DNA of 49,610 nt from Clostridia bacterium. Its GTDB lineage: Bacteria; Bacillota; Clostridia; Christensenellales; Aristaeellaceae. This document shows positions 33,510 through 41,754 of the stretch, piece after piece. Under the pieces are notes generated by a model, which was not told the DNA's origin, did no database searches, and saw only the letters and a list, made by a program, of their open reading frames with translations. A program made the translations under genes and the position numbers. The DNA is taken from NCBI GenBank assembly GCA_017429265.1, contig JAFRPG010000059.1:1-49610 (forward strand), in the 5' to 3' direction. Numbering within the stretch: position 1 is the first letter of the stretch; every line of letters starts with the position of its first letter.

Positions 33510-35022
33510 CGGCGTCCTCCTCCTCATCGTCGGAGGCGAAGAATTCCGGGCACTCCTGCATGAATTCCGCGAAGACATCGTCGGCGATCCCGTCCTCCGG
33601 GGCCGCGAAATGGTAGGCGTCATCGTTGCCGTCCTCATAGACGCAGCGGACCACGAGCACCTTCTCGGCGTCCTCGGCGGAGAACATGACGGCGTACTCC
33701 TCCTCATCGCGCACGGTGCGGTACACGAGGACAAAGTCCTCCTCGCGTCCCTCGTCGTCCACAAGGGTGAAGTGCTCGAAATCGGGCATGTCGCCCTCCG
33801 CATCCGTCTCGGAGAGGTAGTTATCGATGTGGGCCGCGATGGCGTCGAGAAAGGCCGTGCTGTCCACGGGCTGTGCCTCGGCCTCGCCTTCCCAGAGCAG
33901 GGCCAGATCGCGGGTCATCACGCCGGACTCGATCGTGGCGATCGTGGCTTCCTCCAGCAGATCCGCGAAGTCGACCAGGTCGTCCAGCTCATCCAGTTCA
34001 CCGCGCTTGCGCAGGGCGCCGGACCAGGCGAAGATCGTCGCGGTGGGGTTGGTGGAGGTGGACTCGCCCTTGAGGTAGCGATAGTAGTGGCGGGTGACGG
34101 TGCCGTGGGCGGCCTCGTACTCATACTGGCCGTCGGGGGAGACCAGGACCGAGGTCATCATGGCCAGGGACCCGAAGGCCGTGGCCAGCATGTCGCTCAT
34201 CACGTCGCCGTCGTAGTTCTTGCAGGCCCAGATGAAGCCGCCTTTGGAGCGGATCACGCGGGCCACGGCGTCGTCGATCAGGGTGTAGAAATAGGTGATG
34301 CCGGCGTCCTCGAAGGCCTCGCGGTATTCGCGGTCGTAGATCTCCTGGAAGATATCGCGGAAACGCGCGTCATAGGTCTTGCTGATGGTGTCCTTGGCGG
34401 AGAACCAAAGGTCCTGCTTCTGATCGAGGGCGAAGGCAAAGCAGCTCCGCGCGAAGGACTCGATGGAGCGGTCCAGATTGTGCACGCCCTGCAGGATGCC
34501 GGGGCCGTCGAAGCGCTGGATCAGCTTTCTCGTCTCGGTGCCGTCCTCCGCGGTGAAGACCAGCTCGGCCGTGCCCGCGCCGGGGACCTGCAGCTCGCTG
34601 TTCTTGTAGATATCGCCGTAGGCGTGACGGGCGATCGTGATCGGCTGCTCCCAGGTGCGGACCACGGGGCGGATGCCTTCCACCTGGATCGGGGCGCGGA
34701 AGACGGTCCCGTCGAGGATGGCGCGGATCGTGCCGTTGGGGCTCTTCCACATCTCGTGGAGGTTATACTCGCTCATCCGCTGGGTGTTGGGCGTGATGGT
34801 GGCGCACTTGACCGCCACCCCGAGACGCTTCGTGGCCTCGGCCGACTCGACGGTCACACGGTCGCCGGTTTCGTCCCTGTGGGGGAGGCCCAGGTCGTAA
34901 TACTCGGTTTTGAGGTCCACAAAGGGCAGCAGGAGCTTTTCCTTGATCTGCGCCCAGAGGACACGGGTCATCTCGTCGCCGTCCATCTCCACCAGCGGGG
35001 TCTTCATCTGAATCCGGTTCAT
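33502..35022 (-). CDS. icd: NADP isocitrate dehydrogenase fused to a C-terminal DUF1292-like domain
   Basis: 506 residues. Residues 1 to about 400 are a complete NADP-dependent isocitrate dehydrogenase of the eukaryote-like homodimer type: KTPLVEMDGDEMTRVLW, TITPNTQRMSEYNL, KSPNGTIRAILDGTVFR, IWACKNYDGDVMSD, EAAHGTVTRHYYR and STNPTATIFAWSGAL. It makes 2-oxoglutarate in the TCA pathway. Enzymes of this type end near residue 400; here about 100 more residues follow (FEHFTLVDDEGREEDFVLVY to the acidic end), matching the DUF1292 pattern including the terminal helix and EED tail. ATG 35022 has AGGAGG. A promoter lies at 35057-35085. Confidence 0.93.
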   Translation of the reverse strand: MNRIQMKTPLVEMDGDEMTRVLWAQIKEKLLLPFVDLKTEYYDLGLPHRDETGDRVTVESAEATKRLGVAVKCATITPNTQRMSEYNLHEMWKSPNGTIRAILDGTVFRAPIQVEGIRPVVRTWEQPITIARHAYGDIYKNSELQVPGAGTAELVFTAEDGTETRKLIQRFDGPGILQGVHNLDRSIESFARSCFAFALDQKQDLWFSAKDTISKTYDARFRDIFQEIYDREYREAFEDAGITYFYTLIDDAVARVIRSKGGFIWACKNYDGDVMSDMLATAFGSLAMMTSVLVSPDGQYEYEAAHGTVTRHYYRYLKGESTSTNPTATIFAWSGALRKRGELDELDDLVDFADLLEEATIATIESGVMTRDLALLWEGEAEAQPVDSTAFLDAIAAHIDNYLSETDAEGDMPDFEHFTLVDDEGREEDFVLVYRTVRDEEEYAVMFSAEDAEKVLVVRCVYEDGNDDAYHFAAPEDGIADDVFAEFMQECPEFFASDDEEEDADE

Positions 35023-35035
35023 CGGGTCTCCTCCT

Positions 35036-35051
35036 TGTATCCTGTGATACA
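35036..35051 (-). promoter_or_regulatory. Dyad at the icd transcription start
   Basis: TGTATC-CTGT-GATACA, a perfect 6-bp dyad at the expected transcription start of icd. It could be an operator or a 5'-end mRNA hairpin. Confidence 0.4.
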
Positions 35052-35056
35052 CGGCT

Positions 35057-35085
35057 ATTGTAGCCGATGGACGGCTGTCATGCAA
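35057..35085 (-). promoter_or_regulatory. Promoter of icd
   Basis: On the minus strand TTGCAT (35085-35080), 17 bp, TACAAT (35062-35057). Confidence 0.65.
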
Positions 35086-35103
35086 GCAAAAAACAGCATA
35101 GAA

Positions 35104-35131
35104 ACAAAAGCCGTCCGACGACGCGGACGAC
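35104..35131 (-). terminator. Terminator of metY
   Basis: GCCGTCCG (35110-35117) pairs with CGGACGAC (35124-35131); TTTTGTTT follows on the minus strand. It separates metY from icd. Confidence 0.65.
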
Positions 35132-35145
35132 TCTTGCAAAAAGGG

Positions 35146-36429
35146 TCAGATGGTGTCGAGGGCCTGGCTGAGGTCGGCGATCAGGTCTTCCTTGTCCTCC
35201 AGACCGCAGCTCATGCGGATGAGGCCGGCGGGGATGCCGGCTTCGGCCAGCTGCTCGTCGGTCATCTGGCGGTGAGTGCTGCTGGCCGGGTTGAGGCAGC
35301 AGGTGCGGGCGTCGGCCACGTGCGTCTCGATGGCGGCGAGGCGCAGGGCCTTCATCATGGCGCTGGCAGCCTCTCGGCCGCCGGTCAGCTCGAAGCTCAC
35401 CACGCCGCAGGAGCCGTTGGGCAGGTACTTCAGCGCACGCTCGTGATAGCGGTCGCCGGGCAGGCCGCAGTAGCTGACGCGGCTGACCTTCGGGTGCGCC
35501 TGCAGGAACTCCGCCACCGCCTGGCCGTTCTCACAGTGTCGCTTCATGCGGACGTGGAGGCTCTCCAGACCGAGGTTGAGGTAGAAGGCGTGCTGCGGCG
35601 ACTGGATGGAACCGAAGTCGCGCATCAGCTGGGCCGTGCACTTGGTGATGAAGGCGCCGCCCATGCCGAACTTTTCCGCGTAGGTGATGCCGTGATAGCT
35701 GTCGTCGGGGGTGGTGAGGCCCGGGAACTTGTCCGCGTGCGCCATCCAGTCGAACTTGCCGCCGTCCACGATGGCACCGCCGACCGCCACTCCGTGGCCG
35801 TCCATGTACTTGGTGGTGGAGTGCGTGACGATGTCAGCGCCCCATTCGATGGGCCGGCAGTTGACCGGGGTGGGGAAGGTGTTGTCCACGATCAGCGGGA
35901 CGCCGTGGGCGTGCGCGGCCCGGGCAAACTGCTCGATGTCCAGGACGGTCAGGGCCGGGTTGGCGATGGTCTCGCCGAAGACGGCTTTCGTGTTCGGGCG
36001 GAAGGCCGCATTGAGCTCCTCGTCCGTGCAGTCGGGGGAGACGAAGGTCGTCTCGATGCCCATCTTCTTCATCGTGACGGCGATCAGGTTGAAGGTGCCG
36101 CCGTAGATGGAGGAGGAGACGACCAGGTGATCCCCGCAGGAGGCCAGGTTAAACAGCGCGAAGAAGTTCGCCGCCTGGCCCGAGGACGTCAGCATGCCCG
36201 CCGTGCCACCCTCCAGCTCGGCGATTTTGGCGGCCACATAGTCGTTGGTGGGGTTCTGCAGCCGCGTGTAGAAATAGCCGGGAGCCTCCAGGTCGAACAG
36301 CTTGCCCATGTCCTCGCTGGTCGCATACTTGAAGGTCGTGGACTGCACGATCGGGATCTGGCGCGGTTCGCCGTTGCCGGGCGTGTAGCCGCCCTGGACA
36401 CAGATGGTGCCTTTGCCCTGCTGATGCAT
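35146..36429 (-). CDS. metY: O-acetylhomoserine sulfhydrylase (aminocarboxypropyltransferase)
   Basis: 427 residues, PLP-dependent Cys/Met metabolism fold. The PLP Lys is K207 in THSTTKYMDGHG; other marks are IPIVQSTTFKY, YTRLQNPTND, MLTSSGQAANFFA and VDNTFPTPVNCRP. It makes homocysteine from O-acetylhomoserine and sulfide. The ATG lies 15 bp after the propeller gene's stop and has only a weak site (GGCGG), so it is probably coupled to that gene and transcribed from its promoter; no riboswitch is visible. Confidence 0.9.
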   Translation of the reverse strand: MHQQGKGTICVQGGYTPGNGEPRQIPIVQSTTFKYATSEDMGKLFDLEAPGYFYTRLQNPTNDYVAAKIAELEGGTAGMLTSSGQAANFFALFNLASCGDHLVVSSSIYGGTFNLIAVTMKKMGIETTFVSPDCTDEELNAAFRPNTKAVFGETIANPALTVLDIEQFARAAHAHGVPLIVDNTFPTPVNCRPIEWGADIVTHSTTKYMDGHGVAVGGAIVDGGKFDWMAHADKFPGLTTPDDSYHGITYAEKFGMGGAFITKCTAQLMRDFGSIQSPQHAFYLNLGLESLHVRMKRHCENGQAVAEFLQAHPKVSRVSYCGLPGDRYHERALKYLPNGSCGVVSFELTGGREAASAMMKALRLAAIETHVADARTCCLNPASSTHRQMTDEQLAEAGIPAGLIRMSCGLEDKEDLIADLSQALDTI

Positions 36430-36444
36430 CTTGCATTCCGCCTT

Positions 36445-39330
36445 TCACTCTTCGTCGGTGTCGAGATGGAAACCGTAGATATAGCTGGCATTCTTGCCCT
36501 GCGTGCCGATGACGAGGATGCGCCGGTACACGGCGGGGGAGCCGTTGATCGCGCCCTCGAGGGTCAGCGACTGCACGAAGGAGCCGGTCTCGCCGTCGAG
36601 CAGGTGCATGGTGCCGTTGGATTCCGCCTGGATGATCCAGCCGCGGCCCGCCTCGTTGTAGACGGCCACGGGGCTGGAATAGCTGTAGCTTTCCAGCGCG
36701 TAGGCCCACTTGACGCTGCCGGTGGCCTTCTCAATGCAGATCAGGGCGGCGGGGACCGCTTCGCTGCTGCCGAGCAGCTGATCCGCGGCTTCCGCGGTCA
36801 GGCCGGACACGGTGTAGTAGACATAGTCGCCGAGGCCCTGCGTGCCGATGACCGGAGAGGCGACAACGCCCGCGGTGTAGGCATTCTTCTTGGGCTTTGC
36901 GACGGGGACGGCGAGGGTCCAGATCTCCTTGCCGGTCTCGGCGTCATAGCAGCGGATCTGGGCGTCTCCCTTATTGCGCAGCTGCAGGGTATTGGCCGTG
37001 TAGAGACGGAGATGCTCCTCGCTGTCGAGGTCGAGGGCGACCGCGGATTCCACCGTGTCGCCGGTGTCCGCGGCCCAGCCGACGGTGAGGGAGTTGACGT
37101 CCACGCTGCGGAGCCAGCCGCCCTTGTCGGCGTAGAAGACCCAGTTCTGATAGCCCGCGAGGCTGCTCTCCACGGCCACGTTGGCGGCCTTCTCCTTCGC
37201 AGCCTGGCTGGCGAAGACGACCGAGTTCTGGTTGAGGTTCTTGACGGTGAGCTTGTTCTCGTTCATGTCCGTCGAGGCGCCGAGGGCCGTCACATAGAGC
37301 AGGCCGTTGCTGCCGGCGGAGATCATGGTGCCGGAGTTGGTGTCGATCAGCGGCGAGGTGTTGAACGAGCCGATGATGTCGCTGTTCTTGGCAATGGTGC
37401 GGCGGGTGTTCCGGTAGTCGCTCTCCAGACCGTTGAGGAGCATCAGCTCCTTCTGGGTGAGGAGGTTGTAGGTGCGCAGGCCGATCTTGCCGTTCCGGTT
37501 GGGCAGCTGGCGAGCAAACTGGCCGACCGCCATGTAGGGCTGGCCGTAGGAGTGGACGGTCGGGGTCGCGCGCATCGGATAGCCGAGGTTGATCGCGTCG
37601 CGGGTGGAGACGCCGTCGTCGAGGTCGAGGAAGTAGATGCGGCCGTCCTCGCCGGCGACGATGACTTCCTTCAGGCCGGTCTTGCCGCGCTTCTCCTCCA
37701 GGATGTTGGTGCGGGCGCGCACGTCGCGGGACCAGAGGATGATGGCGGGCTGGCTGCCCTTGCCGATGCCGTAATAGGTCGTCTTCTTGGCCTTCATGCT
37801 GCCGGCCGGGGACTGCCAGATCTGGGACATGCCGGTCAGGGCGCCGGTGCCGATGTTGCCGCTGGCGGCGTTCTGGCGGAAGGAGGAGGCGCGGAAGGTC
37901 AGCACGCCGTAGGCGCGCGGCATATAGTGATCCGCGTCGGGCAGATCCACCTCGTCGGCCGCGGCGCGGACATAGGTGGTGAGCTTCTTCTTGTCGTTGA
38001 AGATCTTGACGGTCTTGATCTGGTCGGGGCTCGCGCTCTCGTCGGCCTTCACCTCGATGCGGCGGGGCCTGTCGGCCTCCGTCTCATCCTCCGCATCGGG
38101 CACGGCGGTGGCTTCGGGGGCGGCGGGCTCGGGCGTCTGCACGGGTTCCTCCGTCACCTCGGGCTCGGGCGTCGCGCTGTTCATCTCCAGCGGGACCTGG
38201 GTGATGATGGGCGGCGTGTTCGTGGGCGCGAGGGTGACGGACGCGGCGGCCGGCGCGACCGTGGAGGTCACGATCAGGGTACTGGGGATGGGCTCGGGCG
38301 TCTCCGCGATGTCCGGGACGGCGTCGGCGTCCGCCGTGAGGGGATCCGTGCCGTCATCGGCACCGGGCTCATCCTCGTCGGTGAACAGGAACGCGTCCTC
38401 CTCCTCGCCCTCGGTGATGTAGACCTCGGTTTCGGAGCCGATGGCGATCCAGCGGCCGTCGTTCATGACCTCGAGGCTGAGCACCGTGTAGTCCGGCTGC
38501 TCAAAGGTGTGGGTCATCGTCCAGACACGGCGGCCGTCCTCGTCGTCGCTGGCGTACGTGCCGTCGAGGACCTCGCCGAGATCGTTGCGCAGCTGCACGT
38601 CGGAGACGCTTGTGTCGGTGACGATGGTGAAGGTCACGGTCAGCGGCGCCGTGCCCTCGTTCCGGTCACAGGTGACCTCGGCGAGCGCGAAGGGCGGCGC
38701 GGGGTCATCCGCGGGCGCGGCGGGCTCGGGCGTCACGGCGGGCGGTTCGGGGGTCGCCGCGGGCGGGATCTCCGTCAGATCAGCCTCGGCGGACGGGATC
38801 TCCCGGCTCAGGTCAGCCGCATCCGGGCGGGCCTGAACGGTCTCCTGCGTCTCGGACGTGACGGCGGTGCCGGCGGGCGGGGGGTCCTTCTTGTCCTTGC
38901 GGGACCAGATCACATAGCCCAGAGCCAGCAGGGCGACGAGCAAAACAGCCAGAGCGATCAGCAGCGGCGTCTTCTTTCCGGAGCCGGGCGCGCCTGGGCG
39001 GACCGGCGGGCGCAGTTCGCGCTTCTCCGGCGGATCGTACATCGTGCGGTCGGTCTGCGCGTGGCGGCGCTCGCTGTAGCCCTCCGCCTGCACGGGGCGG
39101 CGGACGCTGCTGAGCGGCTCGTTGTCCGCGTAGACCGTGCGCGTGCGCGCGCTGTCCTGGTTCTCCGCGGGCAGGCCCTGGACCGGTGCCGTCGTATCGG
39201 CGGCGTGCAGGCTGCCGCTGACACGGGAGAAGGGCGCGGTGCCGCTGCCGCCGGCTCTGCGGTGGCGTTCGCCTTCACGGACGGGTCTCAGATCCCTGGT
39301 GTCGGAACCCGGTTTTCCATAATCGCTCAA
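36445..39330 (-). CDS. Membrane-anchored PQQ-like beta-propeller protein with a PKD-like domain
   Basis: 961 residues. A polar, Arg-rich cytosolic N-terminal region (1-about 120) leads to one membrane span (about 121-143), so the body is outside. Next come a Pro/Glu-rich stalk, an Ig/PKD-like domain (FALAEVTCDRNEGTAPLTVT), a second Pro/Thr-rich stalk, and a C-terminal PQQ-type beta-propeller (about 490-961) with strands such as VIVAGEDGRIYFLDLDDG, IRCYDAETGKEIWTLAV and MHLLDGETGSFVQSL. The start is taken as TTG 39330, 8 bp after AAGGAG; the GTG at 39339 is too close. No catalytic residues are evident. Probably a surface sensor or scaffold; function unknown. Confidence 0.85.
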   Translation of the reverse strand: MSDYGKPGSDTRDLRPVREGERHRRAGGSGTAPFSRVSGSLHAADTTAPVQGLPAENQDSARTRTVYADNEPLSSVRRPVQAEGYSERRHAQTDRTMYDPPEKRELRPPVRPGAPGSGKKTPLLIALAVLLVALLALGYVIWSRKDKKDPPPAGTAVTSETQETVQARPDAADLSREIPSAEADLTEIPPAATPEPPAVTPEPAAPADDPAPPFALAEVTCDRNEGTAPLTVTFTIVTDTSVSDVQLRNDLGEVLDGTYASDDEDGRRVWTMTHTFEQPDYTVLSLEVMNDGRWIAIGSETEVYITEGEEEDAFLFTDEDEPGADDGTDPLTADADAVPDIAETPEPIPSTLIVTSTVAPAAASVTLAPTNTPPIITQVPLEMNSATPEPEVTEEPVQTPEPAAPEATAVPDAEDETEADRPRRIEVKADESASPDQIKTVKIFNDKKKLTTYVRAAADEVDLPDADHYMPRAYGVLTFRASSFRQNAASGNIGTGALTGMSQIWQSPAGSMKAKKTTYYGIGKGSQPAIILWSRDVRARTNILEEKRGKTGLKEVIVAGEDGRIYFLDLDDGVSTRDAINLGYPMRATPTVHSYGQPYMAVGQFARQLPNRNGKIGLRTYNLLTQKELMLLNGLESDYRNTRRTIAKNSDIIGSFNTSPLIDTNSGTMISAGSNGLLYVTALGASTDMNENKLTVKNLNQNSVVFASQAAKEKAANVAVESSLAGYQNWVFYADKGGWLRSVDVNSLTVGWAADTGDTVESAVALDLDSEEHLRLYTANTLQLRNKGDAQIRCYDAETGKEIWTLAVPVAKPKKNAYTAGVVASPVIGTQGLGDYVYYTVSGLTAEAADQLLGSSEAVPAALICIEKATGSVKWAYALESYSYSSPVAVYNEAGRGWIIQAESNGTMHLLDGETGSFVQSLTLEGAINGSPAVYRRILVIGTQGKNASYIYGFHLDTDEE

Positions 39331-39372
39331 AGTCAACACTCCTTTGTGCTACGGTACAGTTTGGCATTTCGC

Positions 39373-39401
39373 ATTATACATCAAACTCCGCCCGCGGGCA
39401 A
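39373..39401 (-). promoter_or_regulatory. Promoter of the propeller-metY operon
   Basis: On the minus strand TTGCCC (39401-39396), 17 bp, TATAAT (39378-39373). Confidence 0.65.
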
Positions 39402-39692
39402 GGGCGGGATTGTAAATATGAAGCTTTTCCCGATCCGGTCACCGGCGGAAATACCGGTTCTGAGATGACGACCGACGGGATCCGCCGCTTTCGGCTTCCT
39501 TATCCGCGCGATTTGTGCTATACTCGGCATGGACTTCCGGCACCGGAAGCCGGTCCCCGTGCGGCGGGAAAAGGCCTGCCCGGAGAAATTTCATCCGGAG
39601 ATGCAAGAAAACGCTCCCGCCGTCCGTTACAATGATGAGTGCACAGTCACTCAGCCGCAAAACAAGCATCAAAACACGAGGAGGAAACACAT
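39402..39692 (+). promoter_or_regulatory. Leader and promoter of the SH3 protein gene
   Basis: No gene is present in this divergent gap. TTCCTT (39496-39501), 17 bp ending in TGC, and TATACT (39519-39524) form a plausible promoter. The resulting leader is about 160 nt and carries a hairpin (CTTCCGG at 39534-39540 with CCGGAAG at 39543-39549). A TACAAT near 39627 might be a second -10. No known riboswitch is recognised. Confidence 0.5.
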
Positions 39693-40190
39693 ATGAGCAA
39701 CCTGATGAAGAAGACGGTCCTGCTGGCCGCGGTGATGATGGCGCTGATGAGCGTCGCAAGCTTTGCGCAGGCGGAGATCATTCCCCCGTACGGCGAAGGG
39801 CAGATCGGCCTGACGTCGGTCGTGCTGTGCGAGAGCCTGACGGTGCGCCAGGAGCGCAGCAATGCCTCGAAGGCGACGGAGACCCTGGAGTACGGCCGCA
39901 GGATCATTGTCATGAACCGGGTGGACGGCTGGGCGCAGATCTGCGTGTCGGACGACTGCGACGGCGGCCCCATCGGCTGGGTCAACGCCGACTATCTCGC
40001 GATCGATCCGGCCTGGTACAGGACGAACGAAGCGACGGCGGTTTACGCCTGGAACGATACCGCGGCGCCCAAGGTGGCCCTGCTGAACGCGGACACCGTG
40101 CTCCCGATCCTGAAGGACGAGGGAGACTGGCTCATCGTCAGCCTGCGCGGCGCGACCGGCTGGATCCGCAAGACCGCCGCGGACCGCTGA
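39693..40190 (+). CDS. Secreted protein with two bacterial SH3 domains
   Basis: 165 residues. Signal peptide MSNLMKKTVLLAAVMMALMS, cut near AQA-E. The mature part has two SH3_3-like units: LCESLTVRQERSNASKATET to GWVNADYLAI and AVYAWNDTAAPKVALLN to GWIRKTAADR. Such domains bind wall peptides. GAGGAGG precedes ATG 39693. An upstream in-frame ATG (39639) lacks a ribosome site. It resembles the SH3 part of the kinase at 28435 in type, so a shared wall ligand is possible. Confidence 0.85.
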   Translation: MSNLMKKTVLLAAVMMALMSVASFAQAEIIPPYGEGQIGLTSVVLCESLTVRQERSNASKATETLEYGRRIIVMNRVDGWAQICVSDDCDGGPIGWVNADYLAIDPAWYRTNEATAVYAWNDTAAPKVALLNADTVLPILKDEGDWLIVSLRGATGWIRKTAADR

Positions 40191-40227
40191 GACGTGATGG
40201 GAAGAGTCCGGTAGTTTCCGGATACGG

Positions 40228-40256
40228 AAAAACCCCCGGACAGATCGCGCCGGGGG
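40228..40256 (-). terminator. Terminator of the dehydratase gene
   Basis: CCCCCGG (40233-40239) pairs with CCGGGGG (40250-40256); five T follow on the minus strand. Confidence 0.75.
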
Positions 40257-40276
40257 CATCCGCCGACCGCATGCAT

Positions 40277-40298
40277 GCGCCGCACCCGCGGCGCTTTT
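40277..40298 (+). terminator. Terminator of the SH3 protein gene
   Basis: GCGCCGC (40277-40283), loop ACCC, GCGGCGC (40288-40294), TTTT on the plus strand. Confidence 0.65.
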
Positions 40299-40320
40299 CC
40301 GATGCGCGCGAAAACGGGGA

Positions 40321-41511
40321 TCAGAAGTGAATGACCTCCGCGCGGGCGATGGCCTCCGGTGCGATGTCCTGGCCGATGCCGGGAAGGTCCGGGACGGAGA
40401 ACCAGCCGTTTTCGGGCTGATAGTCGTAGACGCATTCCGCGATGGTGCCGCTGGTGGTGTTGGCGATGTGATGCTCGTGGATGATGAAGTTGGGGATGGA
40501 GGCCTCCAGATGGAGGGCGATCACCACGCTGATCGGGCTGGAGCAGACGTGCATCTGTGCGCCGACGTCAAACACGTGGGCCATGTCGCAGATCTTTTTC
40601 GCCTCCGTGATGCCGCCGCAGTTGCCGATGTCGGGCTGGATGAGGGAGAGCGAATGATTCTCGAGGAAGGGGAGGAAGCCCCAGCGGGTATAGGTGCGCT
40701 CGCCGGTGGCCAGCGGGATGGATGTGTTCTCCGCGATCTTGCGCATCACACCCGGGTTCAGCGGGGTGCAGCCCTCCTCCAGGAACATGATGTCATAGGG
40801 CTCCGCCATCTTCGCGAACTGAATGGCGGTGTTGGCGTCGGTCATGGCGTGATTCTCGATCAGGATATCCATGTCCGGGCCGACGGCCTCGCGCACGGCC
40901 TTCAGCCTTGCCTCGGCGGTCTTCATGGTCTCCCGGCTGAGGTGGGAGGTGGTGTCGAGGTGGGAGAGGATCCGGCCCCTGCGGTCAAAGCGCAGGAAGT
41001 TGATCTTGATCGCGGTGTAGCCCTGTTCCTTCGCCTTGAGCGCGGCTTCGGCGTACTGTGCGGGCTCGGCGAGCGCGTTCGTGGGGTCGAAGGAATTCGC
41101 GCCCCACCCGAACTGCAGCTGGCTCGCGTAGACGCGCAGCTTCTCCCGCTGCTTGCCGCCGAGAAGCTGATACAGGGGCATGTTCGCGGCCTTGCCCTTG
41201 ATGTCCCACAGGGCCGTGTCGATCGCGCTGATGGCGGACATCATGATCGCCCCGTTGCCCTGCGCCCAGAAGGAGCACTTGAACAGCTTCTCCCAGATCA
41301 CCTCATGGGCCAGCGGGTCCATGCCCATGATCATCGGTGCGAAGTCCTTCAGCACCTCGAAGGCCCCCCTGGATCCGCACCCGATGGCCACGCCGGCCTC
41401 ACCGATGCCGTAGATGCCCTCGTCGGTGTACACTTTGACGATGATCGGCCTGGAGCCGCCGCAGCCGAGGTCCTTCTCCAGCGCCATGACGTCCACATGC
41501 GTAATTTTCAT
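40321..41511 (-). CDS. Enolase-superfamily sugar-acid dehydratase (galactonate dehydratase-like)
   Basis: 396 residues of the mandelate racemase/muconate lactonizing family. N-terminal capping domain (ITHVDVMALEKDLG, PIIVKVYTDEGIYGIGEAG) and a barrel with metal ligands in DILIENHAM, FLEEGCTPLN and the segment ATGERTYTRWGF, which is close to D-galactonate dehydratases; PDIGNCGGITEAKKI and QMHVCSSP follow. The likely reaction is dehydration of an aldonic acid; which one is uncertain. AAGGAGGG precedes ATG 41511. It lies 243 bp downstream of the URO-D gene on the same strand; the KduD-like SDR at 16549 could act in a related pathway. Confidence 0.8.
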   Translation of the reverse strand: MKITHVDVMALEKDLGCGGSRPIIVKVYTDEGIYGIGEAGVAIGCGSRGAFEVLKDFAPMIMGMDPLAHEVIWEKLFKCSFWAQGNGAIMMSAISAIDTALWDIKGKAANMPLYQLLGGKQREKLRVYASQLQFGWGANSFDPTNALAEPAQYAEAALKAKEQGYTAIKINFLRFDRRGRILSHLDTTSHLSRETMKTAEARLKAVREAVGPDMDILIENHAMTDANTAIQFAKMAEPYDIMFLEEGCTPLNPGVMRKIAENTSIPLATGERTYTRWGFLPFLENHSLSLIQPDIGNCGGITEAKKICDMAHVFDVGAQMHVCSSPISVVIALHLEASIPNFIIHEHHIANTTSGTIAECVYDYQPENGWFSVPDLPGIGQDIAPEAIARAEVIHF

Positions 41512-41754
41512 GGGTTTTCCCTCCTTATTCGGTTGCCGAACAGAGTGTGATGATCTGTGCATCAGATATCCTCACCGTTCACAGGAGCGATCCGGGCGTT
41601 CCTGCACCGAGCCTGCGCGGAGCCCCGTTTTTCCGGGATAAGAAGGCTGTACGCTTGCCGCGAAGGGATCCCGGGAGCGATCGCAGAGCCTCCGTATCGG
41701 CGCGCACGATATAATTCATCCGCAAAGATCTTGTGCTTTTTTCAGGGATCCGTA
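41512..41754 (-). promoter_or_regulatory. Leader of the dehydratase gene with two dyads
   Basis: No gene is seen. TTCGG-TTG-CCGAA (41528-41540) is a perfect dyad just before the ribosome site, and ATCTG-TGCAT-CAGAT (41553-41567) is a second. They could be operators of a catabolic regulator. No clear promoter is found; a TATAAT on the plus strand near 41710 faces the wrong way. Confidence 0.35.

Noticed and set aside
39357..39373. 16 of 17 bases shared with 49490-49506 (around TTTGGCATTT)
   Set aside because: At this length a one-mismatch pair is expected by chance several times in a 50-kb window, and the flanks do not match.
33493..39468. A 1991-codon open frame on the plus strand
   Set aside because: It is antisense to icd, metY and the propeller gene, which all carry clear family motifs. 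Long antisense frames are expected where GC-rich third positions remove stops on the other strand; its composition (strings of Gly, Val, Leu, Asp, His) is that of a shadow frame.
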